This document shows, piece by piece, positions 51,600 to 60,148 of a stretch of DNA of 64,000 nt. The stretch's first letter is position 1, and each line of letters starts with the position of its first letter. The position numbers and the translations under genes were made by a program. This DNA comes from Ascidiaceihabitans donghaensis (lineage in GTDB: Bacteria > Pseudomonadota > Alphaproteobacteria > Rhodobacterales > Rhodobacteraceae), in NCBI RefSeq assembly GCF_900302465.1, contig NZ_OMOR01000001.1, forward strand, positions 1,054,001 to 1,118,000. Reading direction: 5' to 3'. The notes below the pieces were generated by a model. It was not told the DNA's origin. It was given only the letters and a program-made list of their open reading frames with translations, and did not search any database.

Positions 51600-52148
51600 A
51601 TGGCGCAAAAGGCCACCATCTACAAAGTCGAACTGTCTGTCAGTGATATGGACCGCCATTATTATGAAACCCATAAACTGACTGTGGCCAAGCATCCGTC
51701 CGAGACGGATGAACGCATGATGGTGCGCGTCTTGGCATTTGCTCTGAACGCTCACGAACAGTTGGAAATGACCAAGGGGCTTTCTTCGGACGATGAACCT
51801 GACATCTGGCAAAAAAGCCTGAGCGGAGAGCTAGAGACGTGGATTACATTGGGTCTTCCCAGCGAAAAGATTGTGCGGCAGTCCTGCGGCAAAGCCAAAC
51901 AGGTGATTATTTATGCCTACGGCGGCAACCCGGCCGAAATGTGGTGGTCCAAGATCCAAAACAGCACCACACGGTTCGAAAATCTTTCCGTGGTCAGTTT
52001 TACGCAAGATGAGACCACCGAATTGGCCAAATTGGCGGATCGCACGATGAAAGTGCAAGTGAATGTGCAAGACGGCGATGTGATGGTCAGTGTGGGTGAA
52101 AACATCGTCTACGTGACGCCCTTTGCATGGAAAGCCGCTAAGTCTTGA
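51600..52148 (+). CDS. yaeQ: YaeQ family protein
   Basis: A 182-residue YaeQ protein, whose fold is PD-(D/E)XK-like. Typical segments: MAQKATIYKVELSVSDMDRH, ETDERMMVRVLAFALNAHE, DEPDIWQKSLSGELETWI, and a YAYGGNPAEMWWSKIQN block. ATG 51600 follows TTGGGGAAAAG. Function is not firmly known (once linked to RfaH suppression in E. coli). It precedes the SbcD-like gene by 47 bp on the same strand. Confidence 0.9.
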   Translation: MAQKATIYKVELSVSDMDRHYYETHKLTVAKHPSETDERMMVRVLAFALNAHEQLEMTKGLSSDDEPDIWQKSLSGELETWITLGLPSEKIVRQSCGKAKQVIIYAYGGNPAEMWWSKIQNSTTRFENLSVVSFTQDETTELAKLADRTMKVQVNVQDGDVMVSVGENIVYVTPFAWKAAKS

Positions 52149-52195
52149 ATTCGGACTTCGCTTTGCTTGAGCTTTGGAGGTTGCGGTGACAAGGT

Positions 52196-53464
52196 TTGGC
52201 AAAGGGAACCGCGTTGATCAAAATACTGCACACAGCTGATGTCCATCTCGACTCTCCGCTCAAGTCATTGGCTTTGCGAAACCCCGAGTTGCGCCAATTG
52301 GTCGAAGGGGCGACACGCACGGCCTTTTCACGGATCGTAGATGTTGCGGTGACGGAACGCGTGGCGGCCCTGCTGATTGCAGGCGATCTGTTCGACGGAA
52401 AGCAGCGTAGCGCGCGCACGGCTGCGTTTTTGGTCGGGCAACTGGACCGGTTGCGCACGGCGGGCATTGCCGTGTTCTACATCAAAGGCAACCATGACGC
52501 TGAAAACCCGATCACTGGCGGGTTGGACTTGCCGGACAATGTGCATGTTTTTGATGCACGGGGCGGCAAAGTTCCTTTGGGCGACGATATTTGGGTGCAT
52601 GGGGTCAGCTTTGCCGATCGCCACGCCCCCGACAGTCTGTTGCCGAAGTTTCCGGAACCCGTGCCACAGGCTGTAAATATTGCGCTGATGCACACGTCTT
52701 TGGCGGGGGTTGCGGGCCATGACGTGTACGCGCCCTGTGCTCTTGGTGATTTGCTTGCGATGAACTTTGACTATTGGGCTTTGGGGCATGTCCACAAAAG
52801 ACAGGTACATGCCGAAGCCCCTTGGGTTGTGATGCCGGGTATGCCGCAGGGGCGTGACATCGGAGAAGCCGGGCCAAAGTCTGCCAGTCTTTTGACCATT
52901 CAAGACGGCGCGATCCGTGTCGACGCGGTCCGCACCAGCGAAGTGGAATTTGCCCAAAGCGCGGTGGATGTCAGTGATTGCGAAACGGAAGACGCATTGC
53001 GCACCACCTTGCGGATGCATTTACAGACCATTGCGCAAAACTGCGAAAGCCCCGCTTGTGTGGTGCGATTGGCGCTAACGGGTACGACTGCCTTGCATTG
53101 GCAAATATTGCGTGACCAAGACGTTTGGCGCGCACAGATTGATGATATGGCCCGCGACACAGATGTGCTTTGGATCGACAAGGTGGTCTTTGACATTGCG
53201 GCCCCCGCGATCGCCCTGTCTGATGGTCATCAAAGCGCTGCAAACGCCACGGTTGAGCTGGGTGAAACCATGGACACAGTGCAGGCGGAACAAGGGTTTA
53301 TACACGCAGCACGGGGCGAAATAGACGCAATTTTGGGTGATATGCCCGCTTCTGTGCGTGCGCGGTTGTTGCCGGACGAAGCTAGCGCGGATGCGTTGGT
53401 TACGACCTCCGCGTCCAATGGTGCGGCGCGTGTTTTGGCCCGCATGAAAGGGTCGGTGGGCTGA
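52196..53464 (+). CDS. SbcD/YhaO-like metallophosphoesterase
   Basis: The nuclease half of an SbcCD-like pair. Calcineurin-type motifs: ADVHLD (residues about 14-19), GDLFDG, GNHD in YIKGNHDAEN, and the late GHVHKR. The C-terminal 150 residues form the capping part. At 422 residues it matches YhaO-type DNA repair exonucleases. Start TTG 52196 is uncertain; TTG 52214 is also possible. Its stop overlaps the ATPase start by one to four bases (TGATG). Confidence 0.85.
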   Translation: MAKGTALIKILHTADVHLDSPLKSLALRNPELRQLVEGATRTAFSRIVDVAVTERVAALLIAGDLFDGKQRSARTAAFLVGQLDRLRTAGIAVFYIKGNHDAENPITGGLDLPDNVHVFDARGGKVPLGDDIWVHGVSFADRHAPDSLLPKFPEPVPQAVNIALMHTSLAGVAGHDVYAPCALGDLLAMNFDYWALGHVHKRQVHAEAPWVVMPGMPQGRDIGEAGPKSASLLTIQDGAIRVDAVRTSEVEFAQSAVDVSDCETEDALRTTLRMHLQTIAQNCESPACVVRLALTGTTALHWQILRDQDVWRAQIDDMARDTDVLWIDKVVFDIAAPAIALSDGHQSAANATVELGETMDTVQAEQGFIHAARGEIDAILGDMPASVRARLLPDEASADALVTTSASNGAARVLARMKGSVG

Positions 53465-56400
53465 TGCGGTTTCGCAAGCTGTCTTTGGACCGTTTCGGGC
53501 ATTTCACCGATCAAAGTTTCGATTTTGGTGCGGTGACGGAAAACCCGGATTTTCACATCATCTATGGCCCCAACGAGGCAGGGAAAACCACAACGATGGA
53601 AGGCGCTTTGCGTTTGCTGTACGGGTTTCCCAATAATGAGGGCTATCAATTCAAGCACCTGCGCAAGAACCTGCAAGTGTCGGGAATGGTGGAAATTGAC
53701 GGTCAAACCCGTCATTTCACACGTTTGCCAAAGAAAAGCGGCACCCTCGTGGACGAACACGGCAGCGTTTTGCCGGAAGCGGCGCTGTCATCCCACTTGG
53801 CGGGGCTGTCCAAAGACGATTACCAAAAATTGCTATGTCTGGACGATGCAACATTGGAAAGCGGTGGCGAGGAAATCACCAAGGCCAGCGGTGATATTGG
53901 ACGGTTGTTGTTTTCCGCGGCCGCAGGGGTGTCTGACCTAAGCACCGTTTTGCAAGGCGTGCGTGAAGATGCGGATGCGATCTGGCGGAAAGGAAGATCC
54001 AAGACGCGCGTGGCTGAATTAAAACGCGCATTGACCGAGGTCGAGCGTGACATCCGCGATAAAGACGTCTCGGCAAATGCGTGGAAGGGGTTGAAACGCG
54101 ATGTGGCCAGTGCGGTCGAAGACGAACGCACAGCACGGCACGCGCGGGACACTTTGCACAAAAGATCCGCGCAAGTGTCTGCGATGGGCCGTGCGTTTCC
54201 GATCTTGGCTGAAATCGATGCTTTGAAAAGCGAACTGCAGCCATTTGCAGCTTACCCCGAACGGCTTGATTTCAATCCTGAAACGCTGCTGGCGCATATG
54301 ACAAATGACGCACAGGCACGCGCAGACCTAGACCGTCTGACAAAAGAAATCGCTGATATGTCGGCCCGTTTGGACGGGCTTGAGGTGGTCAAAAACCTAG
54401 AAGACCTGATCGCTGGATTGAACGCTTTGGAAGACTTGTCAGCACGCGATCGCACTGCGTCTCAGGACCTGACACGCCGCAGCCAAGAGGTGAAAACGCT
54501 GGATGCCGAACTTGAGAAAGTGGCGCGTGACCTTGGCGTTGTAGATGGTGACAAAGTGGACAGCCTGATCTTGTCACACAGCCAGATCACACAGTTGAAT
54601 GATGCGCACGATGCCGTGGCGCAAGCTTGCAATGATGCGCGGGGGCAGGCCCGCGAACTGACGACTTTGCAGACGCGACGTGATCAAGCGCAGGCCGCTT
54701 TGGATCATGAGACCGCCCAAACGCCGCGCCCGACCGGGATTGCTGAGGTGCTAGGCCGCTACGATGTGGACCATTTGGCGCCGGCCTACGCGTCTGCACT
54801 GCAAGCTTTGTCAGCCGCGAAAAACACGGCGCAAACATCACTGGACGCATTGGCGATCGGGGCGCTGCATTTCAAACGTCTACCACTCTGTTCAATCAGC
54901 GAGATCAAAGCCCGTGAATGGGCCAGTGAAGCCGCTGAGATTTCGCAAACTCTGCGGAGTGAAGAGGCCGCCTACCAAAAGCATACAGACGATGTTGCCG
55001 CCTATGCGGTCCAGATCGAACAGATCATGAAAAAGGGTGGCGTTGTTGCAGATGGCGACGCGCAAGCCATGAAACAGCGGCGGGACCTTGCATGGGATGC
55101 ACATGCTTCGGCGCTGGATGCGGATACGGCGCAGGCGTTTGTCGCGCAAATGAAGGCTTTTGACGCGGCCCAAGACCACCGGCTTCTTCAGGCCCAAGAC
55201 TTGGGCCAATTGCGTCAGCTGATACACTCAAAAGCCGAGGCTCAGACCCGCGCCCAACAGGCGGAGGCACGGATGACCGTCGCGCGTGCCAAACAAAAGG
55301 ATATAGAAGACCGGGTTACCACAGCTGTCGCGGATATCGGTTTGCCACAGATGTCAGCGGATGAATGGTCTGATTGGGTGGCACGGCACGCTGTTGCTGC
55401 GCAAGATGCGCGAAAACTGGTGCATCTGGAAGACACCCATAGCGCTGCTTTGGACCGTGCGGCGGCGTTTGTGCGTGATGTGTCCGAACACTTGAGTTTT
55501 GAGGACCCTACCTTTGAAAGCGCCGTGTCGGCGGCCCGCGCACTGGCAAAGTCAGAAATGCAAACGCAGTCGGCGCTGTCCAAGGCGCAGGAAGGTTTGG
55601 CGGTCGTAATGCAGGATTTGGCAGATCGAGAAACCCTGTATGAAACAGCCCTGATGGTTCAGGAAAAGGCGATGACGGCGTGGGATACGGCATTGGTGGC
55701 ACATTTTGGGCAGCCGAGCATTGGTCCTGCTTTGATGGCGTCCCTTGATCCGTTGCGTGCGCTGCGCCAGATCGCTGACAAGCGCGATGATGTGGCTGCG
55801 CGTGTTACGCGCATGAAAGCGGATCAAACGCAATTTTCGATTGCCGTGAAAGACCTTGCCGAAAAATATGAAGTGGCCGATGCCGACACAGCTGCGGCAC
55901 GGTTCACAGCGTTGCGGGCTTTTGTGGTGTCATCGCAGACGACACAAGCGCAGGCTGAAACCCTGAAGGGCAGGATTGAAGGCGCCGAACAGGACCATAG
56001 GGCCGCGCAGCGGTGTCTGGAAGACATTGCGCACCACATATCGGTTCTAAGCGAGACCTTTCCCGAAGATGCCCCGACACACACCCTGTCCGACCTGCGC
56101 CAAACGGCATTAACGGCGCAAAGCGTGATCGAGAAACGCGGCACCCGCGCCAAGCTGGAACGCGATTTGATGGCCGAACTGGAATGTGCGGATATGGATG
56201 CGGTGCGCCGGTTGTTATCAGACAGCAGCCCCGCAACCACCCAGGCCGAGGCCGCCACACTTGAAGCCGACCTTGTCACGGCAGAGGCCAGTGTCACCAA
56301 AGCGACTGAAATACGGGTTGGGGCGGAACACGGTTTGGCCCAAGTGACAGGAAACGCGGATATTGCGGTTTTGAACGAACGCAAAGCCACGCTTGAACTG

Positions 56401-56895
56401 GAACTGGAAGACGCAGCGGTCACATTTCTGGAGTTGTCGTTGGGGCATCGACTGGCCGATGAAGCGATCCGCCGCTACCGTGACACCCACCGCAGCGGCA
56501 TGATGGCAGCCACAGAAAAGTGTTTTGCCATGCTGACACAGGGCGCTTACACGCGATTGATCGCACAACCGGAAAAAGACAGGGAAATCCTGTTGGCTGT
56601 GGACGCAAATGGTGTGACGAAACAAGCTGCTGAAATGTCGAAAGGCACGCGGTTTCAATTGTATCTTGCCTTGCGGGCGGCCGCACATGAACAGCTGGTT
56701 AAAGAAGGCAATTGCCTGCCGTTTTTCTGCGACGACATCTTCGAGACCTTCGACGAGGGCCGCACAAGTGCTGCCTGTCTGGTCATGGAAGACATCGGGC
56801 GACGGGGGCAGGCGATTTACCTGACGCATCACCAGCATGTGGTGGATATCGCCCTGAAGGTCTGCAAAGTGCCCCCCACCATTCATAGAATTTGA
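53464..56895 (+). CDS. SbcC/YhaN-like AAA ATPase
   Basis: An 1143-residue SMC-like ATPase with the AAA_27 N-terminus typical of YhaN. Walker A is GPNEAGKTT (about 36-44); the ABC-like signature is in SKGTRFQLYLALRAA and Walker B is FFCDDIFETFDEG (about 1088-1100). A very long coiled-coil middle (about 200-1000) lies between, without an evident zinc hook CxxC. It works with the upstream phosphoesterase on DNA ends, as in double-strand break repair. Operon pair by overlapping start and stop. Confidence 0.9.
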   Translation: MRFRKLSLDRFGHFTDQSFDFGAVTENPDFHIIYGPNEAGKTTTMEGALRLLYGFPNNEGYQFKHLRKNLQVSGMVEIDGQTRHFTRLPKKSGTLVDEHGSVLPEAALSSHLAGLSKDDYQKLLCLDDATLESGGEEITKASGDIGRLLFSAAAGVSDLSTVLQGVREDADAIWRKGRSKTRVAELKRALTEVERDIRDKDVSANAWKGLKRDVASAVEDERTARHARDTLHKRSAQVSAMGRAFPILAEIDALKSELQPFAAYPERLDFNPETLLAHMTNDAQARADLDRLTKEIADMSARLDGLEVVKNLEDLIAGLNALEDLSARDRTASQDLTRRSQEVKTLDAELEKVARDLGVVDGDKVDSLILSHSQITQLNDAHDAVAQACNDARGQARELTTLQTRRDQAQAALDHETAQTPRPTGIAEVLGRYDVDHLAPAYASALQALSAAKNTAQTSLDALAIGALHFKRLPLCSISEIKAREWASEAAEISQTLRSEEAAYQKHTDDVAAYAVQIEQIMKKGGVVADGDAQAMKQRRDLAWDAHASALDADTAQAFVAQMKAFDAAQDHRLLQAQDLGQLRQLIHSKAEAQTRAQQAEARMTVARAKQKDIEDRVTTAVADIGLPQMSADEWSDWVARHAVAAQDARKLVHLEDTHSAALDRAAAFVRDVSEHLSFEDPTFESAVSAARALAKSEMQTQSALSKAQEGLAVVMQDLADRETLYETALMVQEKAMTAWDTALVAHFGQPSIGPALMASLDPLRALRQIADKRDDVAARVTRMKADQTQFSIAVKDLAEKYEVADADTAAARFTALRAFVVSSQTTQAQAETLKGRIEGAEQDHRAAQRCLEDIAHHISVLSETFPEDAPTHTLSDLRQTALTAQSVIEKRGTRAKLERDLMAELECADMDAVRRLLSDSSPATTQAEAATLEADLVTAEASVTKATEIRVGAEHGLAQVTGNADIAVLNERKATLELELEDAAVTFLELSLGHRLADEAIRRYRDTHRSGMMAATEKCFAMLTQGAYTRLIAQPEKDREILLAVDANGVTKQAAEMSKGTRFQLYLALRAAAHEQLVKEGNCLPFFCDDIFETFDEGRTSAACLVMEDIGRRGQAIYLTHHQHVVDIALKVCKVPPTIHRI

Positions 56896-57004
56896 GGGCC
56901 CAATGGGGCGCTTGATTTACACGCACCTGCACCTTGGTCTCATAGACATTGACACCACGTTTCAGAATAGTGACGATATTAATGCTACTTTTTCGGGAGG
57001 ATCT

Positions 57005-57112
57005 ATGATGGCATGGTCAAAACCAATCATTCGTGAAATCGAATGCGGTATGGAAATCAACATGTACGGCCCAGATGGCGATCGTGAAGACGATGGCGGC
57101 GTACTGTTCTAA
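57005..57112 (+). CDS. pqqA: PQQ precursor peptide PqqA
   Basis: The 35-residue precursor of pyrroloquinoline quinone. The Glu17-x-x-x-Tyr21 pair that becomes PQQ is in ECGMEINMYGPD. GGGAGG lies just before the first of two adjacent ATGs (57005 and 57008), so either start is possible. It is the first gene of the pqqABCDE operon. Confidence 0.95.
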   Translation: MMAWSKPIIREIECGMEINMYGPDGDREDDGGVLF

Positions 57113-57136
57113 GTAAAACGGCGTGCGGGGTTCGCA

Positions 57137-58033
57137 ATGACATTCCGCGCGCATATTCTTGGCGCCGCAGCGGGCGGCGGCTTGCCTCAGTGGAATTGCG
57201 GGTGTGAAAACTGCAATCTAGCGCGGGCTGGCGAAATTCCTGCGCAGTCCCAATCATCGGTGGCCTTCAGTGCCAACGGTGTCGATTGGGCTATATTGAA
57301 CGCATCCCCCGACATGCGAGATCAAATGGCCCGTGCGCGGGTGCTACACCCGACCGACTTGCGGGTCTCCCCATTGAAATCCGTGCTTTTGACCAATGGT
57401 GATATTGATCACGTTGCGGGTCTTTTGACACTGCGCGAACAGCAGGCGTTTACTTTGTTCGCCACGTCCGAAATTCACCGCGTTCTGTCTGACAATCCCA
57501 TTTTTGATGCGTTGAACCCCAACTTTGTCACCCGTGTGGACATTGCCCTGAACCAGCCGTTTGAACTGGCACCGGGTCTGACGGCCTGCCTGTTTGCAGT
57601 GCCGGGCAAAGTGCCGCTGTATCTGGAAGGGGAAAGCGTCCAAACTGATCTGGAAGGCGAACAAACTGTGGGGGTTCATCTTCAGGCACAGGGCAAGGAT
57701 GTGTTTTACATTCCGGGGTGCTCAACCATGCGGCCCGATCTGAGCGCTCGAATTGAGGGCGCCGATATGGTGATGTTCGACGGCACGCTGTGGCAAGACG
57801 ATGAAATGGTCGTGGCCGGACTTAGCCAGAAGACGGGGCAACGCATGGGCCATATGTCAATGTCGGGTCGCAATGGATCAATCGCGGCGTTCAAGAATTT
57901 GAACATCGCCCAAAAGGTTTTTGTGCACATGAACAACACAAACCCTGTACTGCGGCCCGGATCGGATCAGCGGACCCAAGCAGAGCAAGCCGGCTGGACA
58001 GTTGCATATGATGGATTGGAGCTGGATGTATGA
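57137..58033 (+). CDS. pqqB: PQQ biosynthesis protein PqqB
   Basis: A metallo-beta-lactamase-fold protein of 298 residues. The family start ILGAAAGGGLPQWNCGCENC and the segment TNGDIDHVAGLLTLREQQ are classical; HMSMSGRNGSIAAF and VFVHMNNTNPVL complete the PqqB pattern. PqqB hydroxylates the cross-linked Glu-Tyr intermediate. It begins 24 bp after pqqA and overlaps pqqC by 4 bp. Confidence 0.95.
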   Translation: MTFRAHILGAAAGGGLPQWNCGCENCNLARAGEIPAQSQSSVAFSANGVDWAILNASPDMRDQMARARVLHPTDLRVSPLKSVLLTNGDIDHVAGLLTLREQQAFTLFATSEIHRVLSDNPIFDALNPNFVTRVDIALNQPFELAPGLTACLFAVPGKVPLYLEGESVQTDLEGEQTVGVHLQAQGKDVFYIPGCSTMRPDLSARIEGADMVMFDGTLWQDDEMVVAGLSQKTGQRMGHMSMSGRNGSIAAFKNLNIAQKVFVHMNNTNPVLRPGSDQRTQAEQAGWTVAYDGLELDV

Positions 58034-58776
58034 CCGCAACACCCGCTGACTTCGAAGCCCGGCTGCGCCAAATCGGTGCGGATCAATATCACGACAAACA
58101 CCCGTTTCACCATCTTTTGCACAGCGGCGGATGCACCCCGGACCAGGTGCGGGCGTGGGTCATTAACCGGTTTTACTATCAGGCCAGCATCCCTGTAAAA
58201 GACGCGGCCTTCATGAGCCGTGTGGAAGATCCTGCGCTGCGCCGCGCATGGCGGTCGCGCATCGAAGATCATGATGGCACAGCCGACAATGAAGGCGGCA
58301 TAATGCGCTGGCTGCGGCTGGCGGACGCCGTGGGGTTGGACCGCGATTATGTGGCCAGCAAGGAAGGGGTGCTGCCTGCAACAAAATTTGCCGTGGACGC
58401 TTACGTGCGCTTTGTGCGCGACAAAACACTGTTGGAAGCTGTTGCTGCGTCTTTGACTGAACTTTTTGCACCCAAAATCCACGCGGCCCGTATCGAAGGC
58501 CTGCTGGCCAACTATGCGTTTGCCGACGACAGCAGCCTGTCCTATTTTCGCAATCGTCTCACCGAAGCGCCCAAGGATGTGGCATTTGGCCTGGCTTGGG
58601 TTTTGGATCACGCGGATACGGATGAAAAGCAGGATGCGGCCGCTGCGGCTTTAGTCTTCAAAACCAATGTGTTGTGGGCGCAGCTGGATGCGATTCATGC
58701 AGCTTATGTTACCCCTGCGCGTATCCCGCCGGGGGGATGGCAGCCGGGAACGCATTTGAGGCCGGGTGTCAAATGA
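58030..58776 (+). CDS. pqqC: pyrroloquinoline-quinone synthase PqqC
   Basis: The 248-residue cofactor-free oxidase that makes PQQ in the last step. Conserved segments: YHDKHPFHHLLHSGGCTPDQ, WVINRFYYQASIPVKDAAFM, DHDGTADNEGGIMRWLRLA, and YVRFVRDKTLLEAVAASLTE with FAPKIHAARI. ATGA overlap with pqqB, and its own stop overlaps pqqD. Confidence 0.95.
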   Translation: MTATPADFEARLRQIGADQYHDKHPFHHLLHSGGCTPDQVRAWVINRFYYQASIPVKDAAFMSRVEDPALRRAWRSRIEDHDGTADNEGGIMRWLRLADAVGLDRDYVASKEGVLPATKFAVDAYVRFVRDKTLLEAVAASLTELFAPKIHAARIEGLLANYAFADDSSLSYFRNRLTEAPKDVAFGLAWVLDHADTDEKQDAAAAALVFKTNVLWAQLDAIHAAYVTPARIPPGGWQPGTHLRPGVK

Positions 58777-59057
58777 CAGGGATTACATCCACAACTGTGC
58801 CTGCAATTCCACGCGGTGTGCGCCTGCACGAAGACACTGTGCGCGGGCTTTGGGTGCTTTTGGCCCCCGAACGCACCATCAACCTTGACCCCATCGGTCT
58901 GGCAATTTTGCAGCAACTGGATGGCGTCCGGAACTTTGGCGATGTGGTGCAACGCTTGGCCAATATCTACGATGCCCCTGCCGAACAGATCGAAGGGGAT
59001 GTGGCCGAATTTATCACAGGCTTGGCAGATCGCCGCATACTGGACCTAAACCAATGA
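58773..59057 (+). CDS. pqqD: PQQ peptide chaperone PqqD
   Basis: The 94-residue chaperone that presents PqqA to PqqE. It has the RRE-type winged-helix pattern: VPAIPRGVRLHEDTVRGLWV, LLAPERTINLDPIGLAILQQ and a helical end. ATG 58773 is set by the overlap with pqqC; the frame upstream to 58674 is inside pqqC. Stop overlaps pqqE. Confidence 0.95.
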   Translation: MTGITSTTVPAIPRGVRLHEDTVRGLWVLLAPERTINLDPIGLAILQQLDGVRNFGDVVQRLANIYDAPAEQIEGDVAEFITGLADRRILDLNQ

Positions 59058-60148
59058 CGCACCCCAGCGCAATTCCCGCCCCCATCGCCATGCTGGCCGA
59101 ACTGACATATCGCTGTCCGTTGTCGTGCCCCTATTGTTCGAACCCCGTGGAAATGGCCAAAAAGGAAAGTGAGCTGGACACCGCCACTTGGGTGGATGTT
59201 TTTGCCCAAGCTGCACGGTTGGGTGTGTTGCAATTGCATTTGTCGGGGGGGGAACCTACATCGCGGCGTGATCTGGTCGATTTGGTGGCGGGCGCACGGG
59301 ACGAAGGCCTTTACACCAATCTGATCACCTCGGCCATCGGTTTGACGCAGCGCCGTTTAACCCAGTTGGAAGCCGCGGGGCTGGACCATGTACAGCTGTC
59401 TTTGCAAGGCACAGATGCGGAAATGGCGGATCATATTGGCGGCTACAAAGGCGGCTTTGATCGCAAAATGCAAGCTGCGGCATGGGTCGTTGAGGCTGGC
59501 TTTCCCCTGACCCTGAACGCTGTTGTACATCGTCAGAACCTGCACCAGTTGCCGCAAGCCATCGAGATGGCGGTGGCCATGAAAGCGCGGCGCATGGAAG
59601 TGGCGATTGTGCAGTTTCACGGCTGGGCGATGCTGAACCGCGACGCGATGATGCCGACACGCGAACAAGCCGCCGAGGCCAGCCGCATCGTGGCCGAGGC
59701 CCGCGAACGACTGAAGGGTGTGCTGGTGATCGACTATGTTCCGGCAGATTATCACAGCGATTATCCAAAACGCTGCATGGGCGGATGGGGGACAACGGGG
59801 CTGAATGTGACGCCCGACGGGCTGGTTCTACCGTGCCATGCGGCCCAAACGATCCCGTCTTTGCGCTTTGACAACGTGCGCGACAAGACACTGTCCGACA
59901 TTTGGTACACGGGCGCTGCGTTCAATGCTTATCGCGGCGAAGACTGGATGCAGGACCCTTGCAAAAGCTGCGACAGGCGCAAGCTGGATTTTGGCGGGTG
60001 CCGGTGTCAGGCCATGGCCATTGCGGGCGATGCCTCTGCCACAGATCCGGTTTGCGTCAAATCCCCGCTGCACGGTAAAATGCAAGCGATGGCGCAAGCG
60101 TTTTCCGAAGATGATGCGGCCCCGTTGGTGTACAGAAAAAGTCCCTAG
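59054..60148 (+). CDS. pqqE: PqqA peptide cyclase PqqE (radical SAM)
   Basis: A 364-residue radical SAM-SPASM enzyme that links Glu and Tyr of PqqA. The RS cluster is in RCPLSCPYC (Cys21, 25, 28). SPASM cysteines follow in CMGGWGTTGLNVTPDGLVLP then C, and in DPCKSCDRRKLDFGGCRC. HLSGGEPTSRRDL is the SAM-binding GGE motif. It closes the operon and overlaps the convergent kinase gene by 4 bp. Confidence 0.95.
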   Translation: MTHPSAIPAPIAMLAELTYRCPLSCPYCSNPVEMAKKESELDTATWVDVFAQAARLGVLQLHLSGGEPTSRRDLVDLVAGARDEGLYTNLITSAIGLTQRRLTQLEAAGLDHVQLSLQGTDAEMADHIGGYKGGFDRKMQAAAWVVEAGFPLTLNAVVHRQNLHQLPQAIEMAVAMKARRMEVAIVQFHGWAMLNRDAMMPTREQAAEASRIVAEARERLKGVLVIDYVPADYHSDYPKRCMGGWGTTGLNVTPDGLVLPCHAAQTIPSLRFDNVRDKTLSDIWYTGAAFNAYRGEDWMQDPCKSCDRRKLDFGGCRCQAMAIAGDASATDPVCVKSPLHGKMQAMAQAFSEDDAAPLVYRKSP